Shown here: positions 41,940 through 52,142 of the stretch, piece after piece
Layout: each line of letters opens with the position of its first letter
How positions within the stretch are numbered: the first letter of the stretch is position 1
DNA from: Haematobacter massiliensis
GTDB taxonomy: Bacteria; Pseudomonadota; Alphaproteobacteria; Rhodobacterales; Rhodobacteraceae
Direction of reading: 5' to 3'
NCBI RefSeq assembly: GCF_000740795.1
Contig: NZ_JGYG01000001.1
Location: 372,001 to 436,000 of the forward strand
DNA: 64,000 nt
The notes under the pieces: model-generated
The model's database searches: none
The model's input: the letters and a program-made list of their open reading frames with translations, nothing else
Told to the model about the DNA's origin: nothing
Program-made: the position numbers and the translations under genes

Positions 41940-43409
41940 CTACGACTCGTAGCGATCACGGATCAGCCGGTCGAGGCTCATCACCCCCCAGCCGGTCGCG
42001 CCCTTCGGCCCGACGGTCGTCTCGCGCTTCACATGGGCAGTGCCGGCGATATCCAGATGGATCCAGGGTGTGCCTTCCGCGATGAACCGCCGGAGGAACT
42101 GCGCCGCAGTGACCGATCCTGCCTCCCGCCCGGCAGAGTTCTTGATGTCGGCGATATTGGACCGGATGAGCCTGTCGTAACCCTCGCCCAGCGGCAGCCG
42201 CCAAGCACCCTCGCCCTCTGCCTTTGCCGCCGCGAGGAAGGCCTCGCAGAAGTCATCGTCATTGGAGAAGACGCCCGTCATCTCATGCCCGAGCGCCACG
42301 ATCACCGCACCTGTCAGCGTGGCGAGATCAATGATGCCGGAGGGCTGGAACCGTTCCTGCGCATACCAGAGCACATCGGCCAGCACGAGACGGCCCTCGG
42401 CATCCGTATTGTTCACCTCGATGGTGACGCCGCGCTTCGACTTCACCACATCGCCGGGGCGCTGAGCCTTGCCGTCAGGCATGTTCTCCACCAGCCCGAC
42501 GAGGCCCACGACATTGGCCTTGGCCTTCCGCAGTGCGAGCGTGCGCATCACGCCCGCCACAACGCCCGCGCCGCCCATATCCATGGTCATCTCCTCCATG
42601 CCGGCGCCCGGCTTCAGGGAGATGCCGCCCGTATCGAAGACCACCCCCTTGCCGACAAGCGCAAGCGGCGACGTGCCTGCCTCCCCGCCCCGCCAATGCA
42701 TGACGACGACTTTAGAGGGGCTTTCCGATCCCTGCCCCACGCCGAGTAATGCACGCATGCCCAGATCGGCGAGGTCAGCCTCCTCCAATATCTCCACGTC
42801 GAGGCCGATTTCCTGCATCGCAGCCAGACGCGCCGCGAAATCCGTAGTGGTCAGGACGTTGGCCGGCTCATTGACCAGATCACGGGTGAAGAACACGCCC
42901 TCTGCCAGCGCGGCCATGGGCTGCGCGGTGGCGGCCACCTTCTCCGGGTCGGCGACCATCAGGGTGACGACACCCCGCTCCGCCGCAGGTTCGGATTTGT
43001 AGAGGCCGAAATCATAGGCGCGCAGCGCGAGGCCGAAGGAAAGCTCCGCCGCACCGCCATTGCCGCCGACCAGCACGGTCACCCCTTTCGGTCCCACGGC
43101 GCGCCCGATGGCGGCGCCTGCCTTCCGGGCGAGTGCGGCTTCCGGCTTCCGGGGCAGCTTCACCACCTGAACCGCCTCCGCCGTGATCCCGGCGGGCCAA
43201 GCCAGATCAACGGCGTCGCCCGGCTTCATCTTCTCAAAGGCTTCGGAGGAGGCGAAGCGTTCGATCGCTCCCTTCACCAGCCGGTTCAATGGCCTGACCG
43301 TGCTATCCGGCTTGCCCGACGGGTCGATCAGAACGGCGATGCGCCCCTCAAAAGCGGCAAGCCCCTCGGAGGACATCTCGCGAAAATGGATGGCGACGGG
43401 TGAGGTCAT
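41940..43409 (-). CDS. pepA: Leucyl aminopeptidase (M17)
   Basis: 489 residues. The C-terminal catalytic half has VGKGVVFDTGGISLKPG (metal Lys and Asp) and the signature NTDAEGRLVLAD. A C-terminal IHLDIAGTAH follows. It removes N-terminal amino acids in the cytoplasm; PepA of E. coli also acts in Xer recombination and regulation. The start MTSPVAIHF at 43409 follows GGAG; the longer frame adds 20 residues. It is divergent from lptF across 187 nt and co-transcribed with holC. Confidence 0.94.
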   Translation of the reverse strand: MTSPVAIHFREMSSEGLAAFEGRIAVLIDPSGKPDSTVRPLNRLVKGAIERFASSEAFEKMKPGDAVDLAWPAGITAEAVQVVKLPRKPEAALARKAGAAIGRAVGPKGVTVLVGGNGGAAELSFGLALRAYDFGLYKSEPAAERGVVTLMVADPEKVAATAQPMAALAEGVFFTRDLVNEPANVLTTTDFAARLAAMQEIGLDVEILEEADLADLGMRALLGVGQGSESPSKVVVMHWRGGEAGTSPLALVGKGVVFDTGGISLKPGAGMEEMTMDMGGAGVVAGVMRTLALRKAKANVVGLVGLVENMPDGKAQRPGDVVKSKRGVTIEVNNTDAEGRLVLADVLWYAQERFQPSGIIDLATLTGAVIVALGHEMTGVFSNDDDFCEAFLAAAKAEGEGAWRLPLGEGYDRLIRSNIADIKNSAGREAGSVTAAQFLRRFIAEGTPWIHLDIAGTAHVKRETTVGPKGATGWGVMSLDRLIRDRYES

Positions 43410-43596
43410 GGCGGTCTCCGATCTGAAACTGGCCGCTCCGGCGCGCAAAAAAGCGACGCAGGACGGCAACGGTCCGCGCGAGGCTAGTGCCCGCGCCCCG
43501 GAATGGCCAGATAGCAGTTTTCCACCCCCCCGTTTTCAGCTAGCGTCGCCCCACACCCGCCGAGCAGAGCGGCGAGCAGAGAAGGATTCTCCCGGC

Positions 43597-44733
43597 GTGC
43601 CCAGATTCGACAGATACATGCTGTCGCAGCTTCTGGCGGTGTTCGGCTTCTTCTCCCTCATTCTCGTCGCGGTCTATTGGGTGAACCGCGCTGTTTCGCT
43701 GTTCGACCAGATCATAGGCTCGGGTCAGACGGCGCTGGTGTTCTTTGAGCTCTCCGCGCTGAGCCTCCCGAATGTCATCCGAATCGTCCTGCCGCTGTCT
43801 GCCTTTGCAGCCACGGTTTTCGTGACCAACCGCCTCGCTTCGGAAAGCGAACTGGTCGTCATGCAGGCGACGGGCTTTTCGCCTTTCCGTCTCGCGCGGC
43901 CCGTGCTGGTCTTTGGGCTGATCGTCGCGGCGATCCTGTCGGTGCTCGCGCATTACCTTGTCCCGGCCAGCCGGGAGCGCTTCTCCGAGCGCAGTACCGA
44001 GATTTCCGAAAGCGTCTCCGCCCGATTCCTGACGGAGGGGCAGTTCCTGCATCCGTCGGACGGGATCACCTTCTATATCCGCGACATCTCTTCCACCGGA
44101 GAGCTGCGAGACGTTTTCCTGTCGGACAACCGGCAACCTGACGAGCTGACCTTCTACACCGCCAAGCGTGCGCTGTTCGCCCGCGGGCCGCAGGGGCCGC
44201 TGCTCATCATGCTGGACGGGATGGCGCAATCACGCGACGGGCCAACCCAGCGGCTCTCCGTGATGCGATTCGAGGATTTTACCTATGATATCGGCGCGCT
44301 CATGCGGGATGACAGGCGGATCTATACCGATGTCCGCAGCCTGCCGACGTCGATGCTCATCAACCCATCGGCGGAGGTCATTGCCAGCCTGCGGAACCCT
44401 GATCCTTCAGCACCGTTCCGCGAACTTCAGAGCCGTCTTTCCGCGCCGTTCCTGGCGCCGGTGGCAGCGATGATCGGCTTCGCAACCCTGCTCCTCGGCG
44501 CCTTCAGCCGGTTCGGCCTGTGGCGGCAGGTGCTCGGCGCGATTCTCATGCTGGTGCTGGTGCAGTTCCTGGACAACGCCTTCACCAATCTTGCGCTGGA
44601 GAAGGCGTCCTACTGGCCTGCCTATTATGCCGCTCCCCTCATCGGTGCGCTGATTTCGGTGGCGATGCTGGCCTGGGCCGGACGCTCCCGCCGCGTCAGA
44701 CGACATCCCAAACGCAGCGAGGCGGCGGCATGA
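43597..44733 (+). CDS. lptF: LPS export permease LptF
   Basis: 378 residues of the YjgP/YjgQ family. The N-terminal helices have RYMLSQLLAVFGFFSLILVAVYWVN, and there is a central periplasmic jelly-roll domain (about 130-270). Three C-terminal helices follow (VAAMIGFATLLLGAF and after). The start is GTG (VPRFDRYML) at 43597, with AAGGA at 43582-43586. The longer frame is antisense to the pepA 5' region and is rejected. LptF and LptG form the inner-membrane channel of the Lpt machine with LptB. Its stop overlaps the lptG start as ATGA. Confidence 0.92.
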   Translation: MPRFDRYMLSQLLAVFGFFSLILVAVYWVNRAVSLFDQIIGSGQTALVFFELSALSLPNVIRIVLPLSAFAATVFVTNRLASESELVVMQATGFSPFRLARPVLVFGLIVAAILSVLAHYLVPASRERFSERSTEISESVSARFLTEGQFLHPSDGITFYIRDISSTGELRDVFLSDNRQPDELTFYTAKRALFARGPQGPLLIMLDGMAQSRDGPTQRLSVMRFEDFTYDIGALMRDDRRIYTDVRSLPTSMLINPSAEVIASLRNPDPSAPFRELQSRLSAPFLAPVAAMIGFATLLLGAFSRFGLWRQVLGAILMLVLVQFLDNAFTNLALEKASYWPAYYAAPLIGALISVAMLAWAGRSRRVRRHPKRSEAAA

Positions 44734-45809
44734 CGCTCTGGCTCTATCTCGGGCGGAAATTCCTGCTGACCGTTGCGGGTGTTTTTCTCGTGTTCTTCGG
44801 GATCATGTTCCTTGTAGATCTCGTGGAGCAGGTCCGGCGCGGGGCTGAGGGCGGGCTGTCCGGCGCCGCCTGGATCGCGTTCCTGCACAGCCCCCAGGGC
44901 GTGTATGAGATTTTCCCCCTCGTCGTATTGCTGGCTGCGATTGCGCTCTTCCTTTCTCTCGCAAGGACGAGCGAACTCGTGGTGATCCGCGCCGTGGGGG
45001 TCTGGGTTTTCGGGGCACTGTCGCCCGCCGTGATCGGCGGGCTTATCGTCGGAATTCTGGCAGTGACGGTGCTCAATCCCATCGCCTCCGCCACCAGCCG
45101 CAAGGCCGATGCAGCCCCTGAAGGCGGGGAGGAGAACATCGTTTCCGTCAGCGGAGAGGCGATCTGGCTTCGCCAGGGTGATCGGGCGGGTCAATGGGTG
45201 ATCCGGGCGGACCGTGCCACCCCGGATGGGACGGAGCTGTTCAACGCCATCTTTATCGGTCTGGATACCGAAGGCACCCCCGTCCGGCGCGTGGAGGCCG
45301 CGCATGCCGTGCTGGGTCGCGGCGCATGGGAGCTCACGGGGGTGAAGGACTGGCCGATGGAAGCCGCCAATCCGGAACGGGATGCAAAGCAGCATGAGAC
45401 GCTCGCCCTCAACACCAATCTGACTCAGCAGGAGATCCGCAGCAGCTTCGAGGCGCCGGGGATGATTTCCTTCTGGCAGCTTCCCGAGCAGATCCAGCGG
45501 CTGGAGCGTGCAGGCTTTTCCTCCCGCAGTCATCAGGTGCTGTTCCATATGGAACTGGCGACCCCTTTTCTCATTGTGGCGATGATCCAGATCGCAGCCG
45601 GTTTCACCATGCAGCCCGCCCGCGCCGGCAGAACGGGCGTGAAGGTGCTGATCGCCGTTCTCATAGGTTTCGCTCTGTTCTTTCTGCGGAATTTCGCGCA
45701 GATACTCGGCAACAACGGCCAAATTCCCGTCCTGCTCGCGGCCTGGGGCCCGCCCGTCGCAGGGCTGCTCTTTTCGGCGGGACTTCTGCTTCACATGGAG
45801 GACGGATGA
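44730..45809 (+). CDS. lptG: LPS export permease LptG
   Basis: 359 residues of the YjgP/YjgQ family, with TM helices at both ends (GRKFLLTVAGVFLVFFGIMFLVDLVEQV at the start) and a periplasmic beta domain between. It partners LptF in extracting LPS from the inner membrane. It overlaps lptF and lptD by ATGA at both ends (44730-44733 and 45806-45809), so the three are translationally coupled. lptB, lptA and lptC are not in the window. Confidence 0.92.
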   Translation: MTLWLYLGRKFLLTVAGVFLVFFGIMFLVDLVEQVRRGAEGGLSGAAWIAFLHSPQGVYEIFPLVVLLAAIALFLSLARTSELVVIRAVGVWVFGALSPAVIGGLIVGILAVTVLNPIASATSRKADAAPEGGEENIVSVSGEAIWLRQGDRAGQWVIRADRATPDGTELFNAIFIGLDTEGTPVRRVEAAHAVLGRGAWELTGVKDWPMEAANPERDAKQHETLALNTNLTQQEIRSSFEAPGMISFWQLPEQIQRLERAGFSSRSHQVLFHMELATPFLIVAMIQIAAGFTMQPARAGRTGVKVLIAVLIGFALFFLRNFAQILGNNGQIPVLLAAWGPPVAGLLFSAGLLLHMEDG

Positions 45810-47971
45810 AGTCGCGTCCCGCCCTCACCCGCCTTCTGGCGCTTGCTCTCACCACGGCACTCGTCTCTCCCGCGAGCGCGCAGGACGGGTTGGCGACGCT
45901 CGTTGCCGACGATGTCCGCATCCTGTCTGATGAGAGGCTGATGGCGGAAGGCAATGTGGAGGTGCTCTGGCAAGGGGTCACCCTGAAAGCCCGGCGTATT
46001 TTCTACGACCGCAATCAGGATGAGGTGACGATCGAAGGCCCCATGACGCTGGTGGAGGGGCCGGATCAGATCGCCCTCGCCTCCAGCGCCGAGCTGTCCT
46101 CCGACCTGACACGCGGCGTTCTCAAAAGCGCGCGCATCGTGCTCGACCAGCAGATGCAGATCGCGGCCAATGAAGTTGCGCGGACCGGTGGGCGCTATAC
46201 CAAGATGACCCGCGTGGTGGCCTCTTCCTGTCAGGTCTGCCCGGGTGGGCGGCAAGTGCCGCTGTGGGAGATCCGGTCGGCAGAGGTGCTGCACGACGAG
46301 GAAACCCGGCTGATGTACTTCAAGGACGCCACTTTCCGCATCATGGGCGTTCCGGTGATGTATCTGCCCAGCCTGCGGATGCCGGACCCGAGCGTTGACC
46401 GCGCCCCCGGCCTGTTGCCGCTGAAGTTCTTTCACCAGAGCGATCTGGGTTATGGCGTGCAAGCGCCCTATTTCCTGCCGCTCGGCGACCATGCCGACCT
46501 GACGATTGCCCCGCTAGTGACCACGGATGGGGCTGTCATGGTCGAAAACACCTATCGTCAGGCATTGAATGGCGGCTGGATGGAATGGACCGGCGCGATA
46601 GCGATTGATGATCTCGAAGACAGCTCCTCCCTCCGCCACTATCTGCGCGGAGAGGGTCAGGTCGCGTTTCCGGCACAATTCACCATGAAGTTCGACGTCT
46701 ATTCGATCAGCGACTCCGATTTTCTCGACGATTACGAACTGGACGACAAGGACCGTCTGGAATCCAGTGTGAAGGTCTACCGGGCCCGCCGGGATGAACT
46801 CATCAGCCTGGAGGCACTGCACTACCATTCTCTCAGCGAGGCTGAGGATAACTCCGTTCTGCCCAACATCATGCTCGACGGAACATGGGAGCGGCGGATG
46901 CCCGTGCCGACGGCGGGCGGCATCGCGACATTCGGTGCGCAGATGATGACTTATCACAATCGCTCGGATTCGCTTTATGATCTGGACGGCGACGGCGTGG
47001 CGGACGGTCGCGACATGCGGCGCTTCAGCCTTTACGGCAACTGGCAGCGCGACTGGGTCACGGACCCCGGTCTCATCGTCACGGCGACGGGGGATGTGCG
47101 GGCGGATGCCTTCTGGTTCACCAACACGCCCGAGAGCGACCCCGAGTTCACCCGCGTCGTTCCCACCTTCGGCACCAAGCTGAGTTGGCCCCTGGTTCGC
47201 AGCACCGCCGGCGGCGGCAGCGAGGTGCTGACCCCCATGGCCCAGGTCGTCTGGAGTCCGGAGGGTCGTCGCAACCCGCTGAACGAAGACAGCCTGCTCG
47301 TGGAGTTCGACGAAGGCAATCTGTTCGCCCTCGACCGATTCCCCGGCCAGGATGCCTATGAGGAGGGTTGGCGAGCAAATCTGGGCGCGACATGGACCCG
47401 CATCGACCCGGCCGGCTGGACACTTGGCATGACTGCGGGCCGTGTGTTCCGCTGGAGCGGCAACGAGGAACAATTCAGCCCAGGAAGCGGCCTTGACGGG
47501 AGAGGGTCGGATTGGCTCACCTCCGTCCGGCTCGACTGGGGCAACGGGATCAGCCTCGTCAACCGGTCTCTGTTTGAAGGATTGCTGGACTTTTCCAAGA
47601 ACGAGTTCCGCCTGGGCTACGACCGGGGGCCGATGACTCTCGCGACGAGCTTTGTCTGGCTGGATGCGGATAAGCGCGAGCTGCGCGACACTTCGCGCTC
47701 CATCTGGGCATGGGATGCCCAGTATGACTTCAACGACCGCTGGACCGGGACCTCGGAATGGCGTTATGACTTCTCGGAGCACAGGGCCGCACGTGCAGCG
47801 CTCGGCGTGGTTTATCGCAACGAATGCGTTCAGGTGGATCTGGAAGTCTCCCACCGCCTGACGAGTTCGCTCAGCGATGAGACCAGCACCCGGGTCGATC
47901 TGTCGGTGGAGCTTCTGGGCTTCGGCAATGGCGGACGACGCCCGCCCGTGACAAGAACCTGCGCCGGCTGA
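45806..47971 (+). CDS. lptD: LPS assembly outer-membrane protein LptD
   Basis: 721 residues. A signal peptide ends near PASAQDG (about residue 24). The N-terminal OstA/LptA-like beta-taco domain follows (VADDVRILSDERLMAEGNVEV), then a long beta-barrel rich in alternating aromatic residues up to a terminal aromatic-poor strand. The cysteines CQVCPGG (about residue 140) and a late pair could form the inter-domain disulfide needed for function. LptD inserts LPS into the outer leaflet with LptE. It is followed at 55 nt by surA, a chaperone for its folding. Confidence 0.92.
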   Translation: MKSRPALTRLLALALTTALVSPASAQDGLATLVADDVRILSDERLMAEGNVEVLWQGVTLKARRIFYDRNQDEVTIEGPMTLVEGPDQIALASSAELSSDLTRGVLKSARIVLDQQMQIAANEVARTGGRYTKMTRVVASSCQVCPGGRQVPLWEIRSAEVLHDEETRLMYFKDATFRIMGVPVMYLPSLRMPDPSVDRAPGLLPLKFFHQSDLGYGVQAPYFLPLGDHADLTIAPLVTTDGAVMVENTYRQALNGGWMEWTGAIAIDDLEDSSSLRHYLRGEGQVAFPAQFTMKFDVYSISDSDFLDDYELDDKDRLESSVKVYRARRDELISLEALHYHSLSEAEDNSVLPNIMLDGTWERRMPVPTAGGIATFGAQMMTYHNRSDSLYDLDGDGVADGRDMRRFSLYGNWQRDWVTDPGLIVTATGDVRADAFWFTNTPESDPEFTRVVPTFGTKLSWPLVRSTAGGGSEVLTPMAQVVWSPEGRRNPLNEDSLLVEFDEGNLFALDRFPGQDAYEEGWRANLGATWTRIDPAGWTLGMTAGRVFRWSGNEEQFSPGSGLDGRGSDWLTSVRLDWGNGISLVNRSLFEGLLDFSKNEFRLGYDRGPMTLATSFVWLDADKRELRDTSRSIWAWDAQYDFNDRWTGTSEWRYDFSEHRAARAALGVVYRNECVQVDLEVSHRLTSSLSDETSTRVDLSVELLGFGNGGRRPPVTRTCAG

Positions 47972-48026
47972 ACGGCGCGAGAACCGGCCGCGCCCGCGCG
48001 GCGAGGAAGAGCAGAACGGACGACCG

Positions 48027-49238
48027 ATGCGCCTCATCCCGCTTGCAACCGCTTTGGCCCTGACCTTCGGCGCCATGTCCCCCGCTCCCGCTGTGGCGCA
48101 GGGGTTGTTTACCGCGCGTGCCTATGTGAACGGCACTGCCATCACCGAATTCGAACTCCGGCAACGGATGCTGTTCATGCAGCAGCTCGGCGCTGGCGGC
48201 CTGACGGAAAGGCAGGCGATGGATGCGCTGATCGATGATCGGCTCTACCTCATCGCGGGCAAAATTCAGAAGGTCAGCATCACCGAAGATCAGCTTCGCA
48301 CGGGCATGCGCGAATTTGCCGAACGCGGGCAGCTCACGCTTGAACAACTCACCCAACGCCTTGCGGGCGTGGGGGTGTCGGAAGAAACCTTCCGGGAATT
48401 CGTACGCGCCGGCCTGATCTGGCGGGAAGTGGTGCGGACACGTTTCGGAGGACGCGTCACCGTGACGGAGGCCGATATTGATCGCGCCCTGCAGGTCGAT
48501 TCCATCCGGCCGGAGCGGGAAATCCTGCTTTCGGAAATCATCCTGCCCACCGTCGCGCCCTATACGGAACAAAGCCGCCAGATTGCAGACCTGATCCGTG
48601 AGAACGTGCGTAACAGCAACGATTTCGCGGAAGCGGCGAGCCGGTTCTCCGCCTCGCAATCGCGGGAACAGGGTGGGCGGCTCGAATGGATCCGTGAGGC
48701 GAACATGCCGCCGCAGATCCGTGAGGTCATAGACAGCATGCGTCCGGGCCAGATGTCGCGTGAGGTGCAGGTGCCGAATGCCATCGCCATCTTCTTCCTG
48801 CGTGAACGCCGGGACACGCCCCGTCCGGCCCCCGCAGCCACCACGCTCGACTATGCGGAGGTGCTTCTGGCCAACGGCAATGCAGCGGAAACGGTTGAGG
48901 AGGCGGCGAAGCTCCGTGGCCGTGTCGATACCTGTGATGACCTCTACGCCGCGCTCAGGGGCGCTCCGGCCGCCGTGCAGCGGCACAGTGCAAGCCCCGG
49001 TCAGTTGCCTTCTGACGTCGCGATGGAACTTGCGCGCCTCGACCAGAACGAAATGTCCACGAGCCTCGTCCAGGGTGGCTCGCTGCGGGTGCTGATGCTG
49101 TGCAGCCGCAGCCTGACCCAAGCCGAACCCCCCAGCCGCGATCAGATCCGCACGCAACTGCTGAACGAGCGGGCCGGCAAGCTCGCGGATAACTATCTCG
49201 CCGAACTTCGTGCCGATGCGATCATCCGTGGCCAATGA
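48027..49238 (+). CDS. surA: SurA-like periplasmic chaperone and peptidyl-prolyl isomerase
   Basis: 403 residues. A signal peptide (MRLIPLATALALTFGAMSPAPAVA) precedes a SurA N-terminal domain (AYVNGTAITEFELRQRMLFMQQLG). One parvulin domain is recognisable (about 160-260, ILLSEIILPTVAPYTEQSRQ). The second parvulin region (about 275-370) is degenerate, as is usual for alphaproteobacterial SurA. It helps fold outer-membrane proteins, LptD among them. Its stop overlaps the pdxA start as ATGA. Confidence 0.9.
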   Translation: MRLIPLATALALTFGAMSPAPAVAQGLFTARAYVNGTAITEFELRQRMLFMQQLGAGGLTERQAMDALIDDRLYLIAGKIQKVSITEDQLRTGMREFAERGQLTLEQLTQRLAGVGVSEETFREFVRAGLIWREVVRTRFGGRVTVTEADIDRALQVDSIRPEREILLSEIILPTVAPYTEQSRQIADLIRENVRNSNDFAEAASRFSASQSREQGGRLEWIREANMPPQIREVIDSMRPGQMSREVQVPNAIAIFFLRERRDTPRPAPAATTLDYAEVLLANGNAAETVEEAAKLRGRVDTCDDLYAALRGAPAAVQRHSASPGQLPSDVAMELARLDQNEMSTSLVQGGSLRVLMLCSRSLTQAEPPSRDQIRTQLLNERAGKLADNYLAELRADAIIRGQ

Positions 49239-50218
49239 GCAGCTTTGACATCCTCCCCATCGCACTGACATGCGGCGAGCCTGCCGGCATCGGTCCGGAG
49301 ATCGCCGCCCGCGCCTGGGAGGAGATCGGGAGCCGCCTGCCCTTTTTCCTGATCGGCGACCCCTCGCATCTGCCGAAGGGCACGCCCCTGCGGGAGATCA
49401 CCCATCCGCGGGAGGCAGAGCGGGCCGCCATGCATGGCCTTCCCGTGCTACCCCATCCCTTCGAGGGTCCGGCGATCCCCGGTAGTCCCGACCCCCGCAA
49501 CGCCCGTAGCGTGATCGACGTCATCTCCCGTGCCGTACAGCTTGTTCGGGCGGGGGAGGCCGGGGCTGTCTGCACTGCACCGATCAGCAAGAAGGCTCTG
49601 CAGGAAGGGGCAGGTTTCGCATTTCCCGGCCATACGGAGTATCTCGCGCATCTCGCCGGGGTGAGCCGTGTGGTGATGATGCTCGCCTGCCCTGATCTCC
49701 GCGTCGTGCCTGCAACGATCCATATCCCGCTGGCCGAGGTTCCACAGCAGCTCACGCGGCGCCTGCTGACGGAGACGATCCAGATCACCCACAAAGCCCT
49801 CCGGCAGGATTTTGGCATCGGCGCTCCCCGCATCGCCATCGCCGGGCTGAACCCCCATGCCGGCGAAGGCGGGGCCATGGGGCGTGAGGAGATCGAAACG
49901 ATCCTGCCGGTGATCGAGAGCTTCCGCAGTGAAGGCTATTCCCTCGCCGGGCCGCTTGCTGCGGATACGATGTTCCACCCCGCGGCGCGGGCGAAATATG
50001 ACGCCGCGATCTGCATGTACCACGATCAGGCTCTGATCCCGATCAAGACAATCGATTTCGCCCACGGCGTGAATGTGACACTGGGCCTGCCGTTCATCCG
50101 CACCTCGCCCGACCATGGCACCGCCTTCGACATCGCAGGCAAAGGGGTAGCCGATCCCGCGAGCCTCATCGCGGCGCTGGAAATGGCTGCGGAACTTAGT
50201 CGGACGCGCCGGACGTGA
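49235..50218 (+). CDS. pdxA: 4-hydroxythreonine-4-phosphate dehydrogenase
   Basis: 327 residues. Motifs are [13 protein letters not shown], the metal-ligand [11 protein letters not shown], and [20 protein letters not shown] with [14 protein letters not shown]. It oxidises 4-phosphohydroxy-threonine in pyridoxal phosphate synthesis. The surA-pdxA-rsmA order is conserved across Proteobacteria. It overlaps surA by 4 nt and rsmA by 4 nt. Confidence 0.95.
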   Translation: MSSFDILPIALTCGEPAGIGPEIAARAWEEIGSRLPFFLIGDPSHLPKGTPLREITHPREAERAAMHGLPVLPHPFEGPAIPGSPDPRNARSVIDVISRAVQLVRAGEAGAVCTAPISKKALQEGAGFAFPGHTEYLAHLAGVSRVVMMLACPDLRVVPATIHIPLAEVPQQLTRRLLTETIQITHKALRQDFGIGAPRIAIAGLNPHAGEGGAMGREEIETILPVIESFRSEGYSLAGPLAADTMFHPAARAKYDAAICMYHDQALIPIKTIDFAHGVNVTLGLPFIRTSPDHGTAFDIAGKGVADPASLIAALEMAAELSRTRRT

Positions 50219-51051
50219 GCGCGATTGACGGCCTGCCGCCGCTCCGCGAAGTGATCGCGGAATATGGCCTGTCGGCGCGCAAGCAACTGGGCCAGAACTT
50301 CCTCCTCGATCTCAATCTGACAGCGAAAATCGCGCGCGCCGCGGGCAATCTGACCGGCGCGGATGTGCTGGAGGTCGGGCCCGGTCCGGGTGGGCTGACG
50401 CGCGGGCTGCTGGCGGAAGGGGCGCGGCACGTGCTCGCCATCGAGAAGGATCCCCGCTGCATTCCTGCGCTGGAGGAGATCGCGGCGCATTATCCGGGCC
50501 GTCTGGACATCGTGGAGGGGGATGCTCTTGCGGTGGACCTGACGGGACGGCTGACCCCGCCCATCCGCATCGTCGCCAACCTGCCTTACAACGTGGGTAC
50601 TGAACTGCTCGTCCGCTGGCTTACGCCGCCCGAATGGCCGCCTTTCTGGCAGAGCCTGACCCTGATGTTCCAGAAGGAGGTGGCGGAGCGGATCGTGGCC
50701 AAGCCTGGCAGCCCCGCCTATGGCCGCCTCGCCCTGCTCGCCCAGTGGCGAACGGAGGCGCGAATCGTCATGACACTGCCGCCCGAGGCCTTCACCCCGC
50801 CGCCGAAGGTGCAGTCTTCCGTGGTGCATCTCGTCGCGCGGGCCGAGCCCGCCTACCCTGCTGATCCGGCTATCCTCTCGCGTGTTGTCGCCGCGGCATT
50901 CAACCAGCGTCGCAAGATGCTGCGCTCGAGCCTCAAGGGCCTCGCGCCGGATATAGAGGATCGTCTGCTCTCCGTCGGCATCAAACCGACGGAGCGGGCG
51001 GAACAGCTCTCTCTGGAGCAGTTCTGCGCCCTCTCCCGGACTTTCAACTGA
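50215..51051 (+). CDS. rsmA: 16S rRNA dimethyladenosine transferase
   Basis: 278 residues. The SAM-binding motifs are [14 protein letters not shown] and [14 protein letters not shown]; the catalytic segment is [13 protein letters not shown]. It dimethylates two adenosines near the 3' end of 16S rRNA (KsgA). The start is GTG, overlapping the pdxA stop codon as GTGA (50215-50218). Last gene of the lptF-lptG-lptD-surA-pdxA-rsmA operon, ending in a strong terminator. Confidence 0.95.
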   Translation: MSAIDGLPPLREVIAEYGLSARKQLGQNFLLDLNLTAKIARAAGNLTGADVLEVGPGPGGLTRGLLAEGARHVLAIEKDPRCIPALEEIAAHYPGRLDIVEGDALAVDLTGRLTPPIRIVANLPYNVGTELLVRWLTPPEWPPFWQSLTLMFQKEVAERIVAKPGSPAYGRLALLAQWRTEARIVMTLPPEAFTPPPKVQSSVVHLVARAEPAYPADPAILSRVVAAAFNQRRKMLRSSLKGLAPDIEDRLLSVGIKPTERAEQLSLEQFCALSRTFN

Positions 51052-51080
51052 AAAAGCCGGGCTTTAGCGCCCGGCTTTTT
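51051..51080. terminator. Bidirectional intrinsic terminator between rsmA and the DUF4167 gene
   Basis: AAAAAGCCGGGC-TTTAGC-GCCCGGCTTTTT (arms 51051-51062 and 51069-51080). A 7-bp GC stem is flanked by A5 on the left and T5 on the right, so both strands have a U-run. Confidence 0.92.
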
Positions 51081-51107
51081 CTCGCAAGTACCAGAGAACC
51101 TGCGCCG

Positions 51108-51905
51108 TCACTCGGCCGCAGGCGCCTCATTGCTTTCCGATTTCTTCCGGGCGGGAGAGCGGCGGCGCGGGCGCGGTTTGGCCTCACCTCCCTCTGCGGG
51201 CTGCTCCACAGCCTTCGGCGTGCGTGTGCGACGCGGACGGGCTTCGACAACCTCTGGTGCAGGCGCCTCCAGGGGGGCCTCCTGCACGGCCTCCACGGTT
51301 TCGGCATCTCCCCGCGGCGCTATCACGGCGGGCGGCTGCTCGGCAGCCTGCTCCGGCCGCTCGGCTGCGGGTGTCTGCATCTCAGGCGTTACGACGAGGC
51401 CGCTGTCATCCTCACCATCCAGCTCGATCACGTCGGCAGAAAAGTCCGTCGCAGGACGTTGAGCCGCTTGTGTGTAGAAGGCGGGCTGCTCCTGCGAACG
51501 GCCCTCATCCTCGCGGTGACGGCGAGGCTGCTGCCCATGATCGCGGTAGTCACGCTGACCATCGCGATTGCCGCCATTACCCTGCTGGTTGTTACCCTGC
51601 TGGTTATGGTGGCCATTGTTTTCCTGATACTCGCGGCGGGCGTCTGCCTCCCGCTGAAGCTCGCGCTGCGCCTCGCCCAACATACGGGTGTAGTGCTCCG
51701 CGTGTTGGAGAAAGGCTTCGGCCGCAACCCTGTCATTGGACAACTGGGCATCGCGCGCAAGGATAAGGTATTTCTCGATAATCTGCTGGGGCGTACCCCG
51801 CACCTTTCCCTCAGGCCCGGAGCTGTCGAAGACCCGGTTCACGATATTTCCCATCGTGCGCGGGCGGTTCGACTTCGAACGCGAACGTGACTTGGATGAT
51901 CTCAT
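51108..51905 (-). CDS. DUF4167 domain protein with disordered, Arg/Gln/Asn-rich tail
   Basis: 265 residues. The N-terminal DUF4167 domain (about 10-90, NRPRTMGNIVNRVFDSSGPEGKVRGT in part) is helical. The remainder is low-complexity: a polar stretch of Asn, Gln, Gly and His (95-130), an acidic Pro/Glu/Ala region and a final basic segment (RPRRRSPARKKSESNEA). The family is confined largely to Alphaproteobacteria. The basic ends suggest nucleic-acid or ribosome association, but no function is established. It shares a terminator with rsmA. Confidence 0.85.
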   Translation of the reverse strand: MRSSKSRSRSKSNRPRTMGNIVNRVFDSSGPEGKVRGTPQQIIEKYLILARDAQLSNDRVAAEAFLQHAEHYTRMLGEAQRELQREADARREYQENNGHHNQQGNNQQGNGGNRDGQRDYRDHGQQPRRHREDEGRSQEQPAFYTQAAQRPATDFSADVIELDGEDDSGLVVTPEMQTPAAERPEQAAEQPPAVIAPRGDAETVEAVQEAPLEAPAPEVVEARPRRTRTPKAVEQPAEGGEAKPRPRRRSPARKKSESNEAPAAE

Positions 51906-52111
51906 GTGTACTGTGTTTCCAGCGTTGATCTGGGGTCCGTCAGAACCGTGGCAGCGCCGCGCCGCAAGATCCCGGTCCGTGCTCTTTGGCTAATCCGCGC
52001 CGGTCAACCTCGAAACGGGTTTCCTCTGCGCAGGGCCGAATAAACACGGTGACATCGACAAAACAAGTGAATTCTGGGTTTCAGTGCAACTTTCTGCCGC
52101 CTGTTACCCGC

Positions 52112-52142
52112 GAATTGGTGCATCTAGCACCCTAACGGGTTA
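52112..52142 (-). terminator. Hairpin after prmC
   Basis: GGTGC / GCACC (52117-52121 and 52127-52131) around ATCTA, just 3' of the prmC stop codon on the minus strand. It can be extended by ACCCG/CGGGT further out (52106-52110 and 52135-52139). No clear U-run follows. Confidence 0.45.

Noticed and set aside
46514-48076. 520-codon frame antisense to lptD
   Set aside because: Shadow of lptD. No recognisable domain, and it would cut across two real genes.
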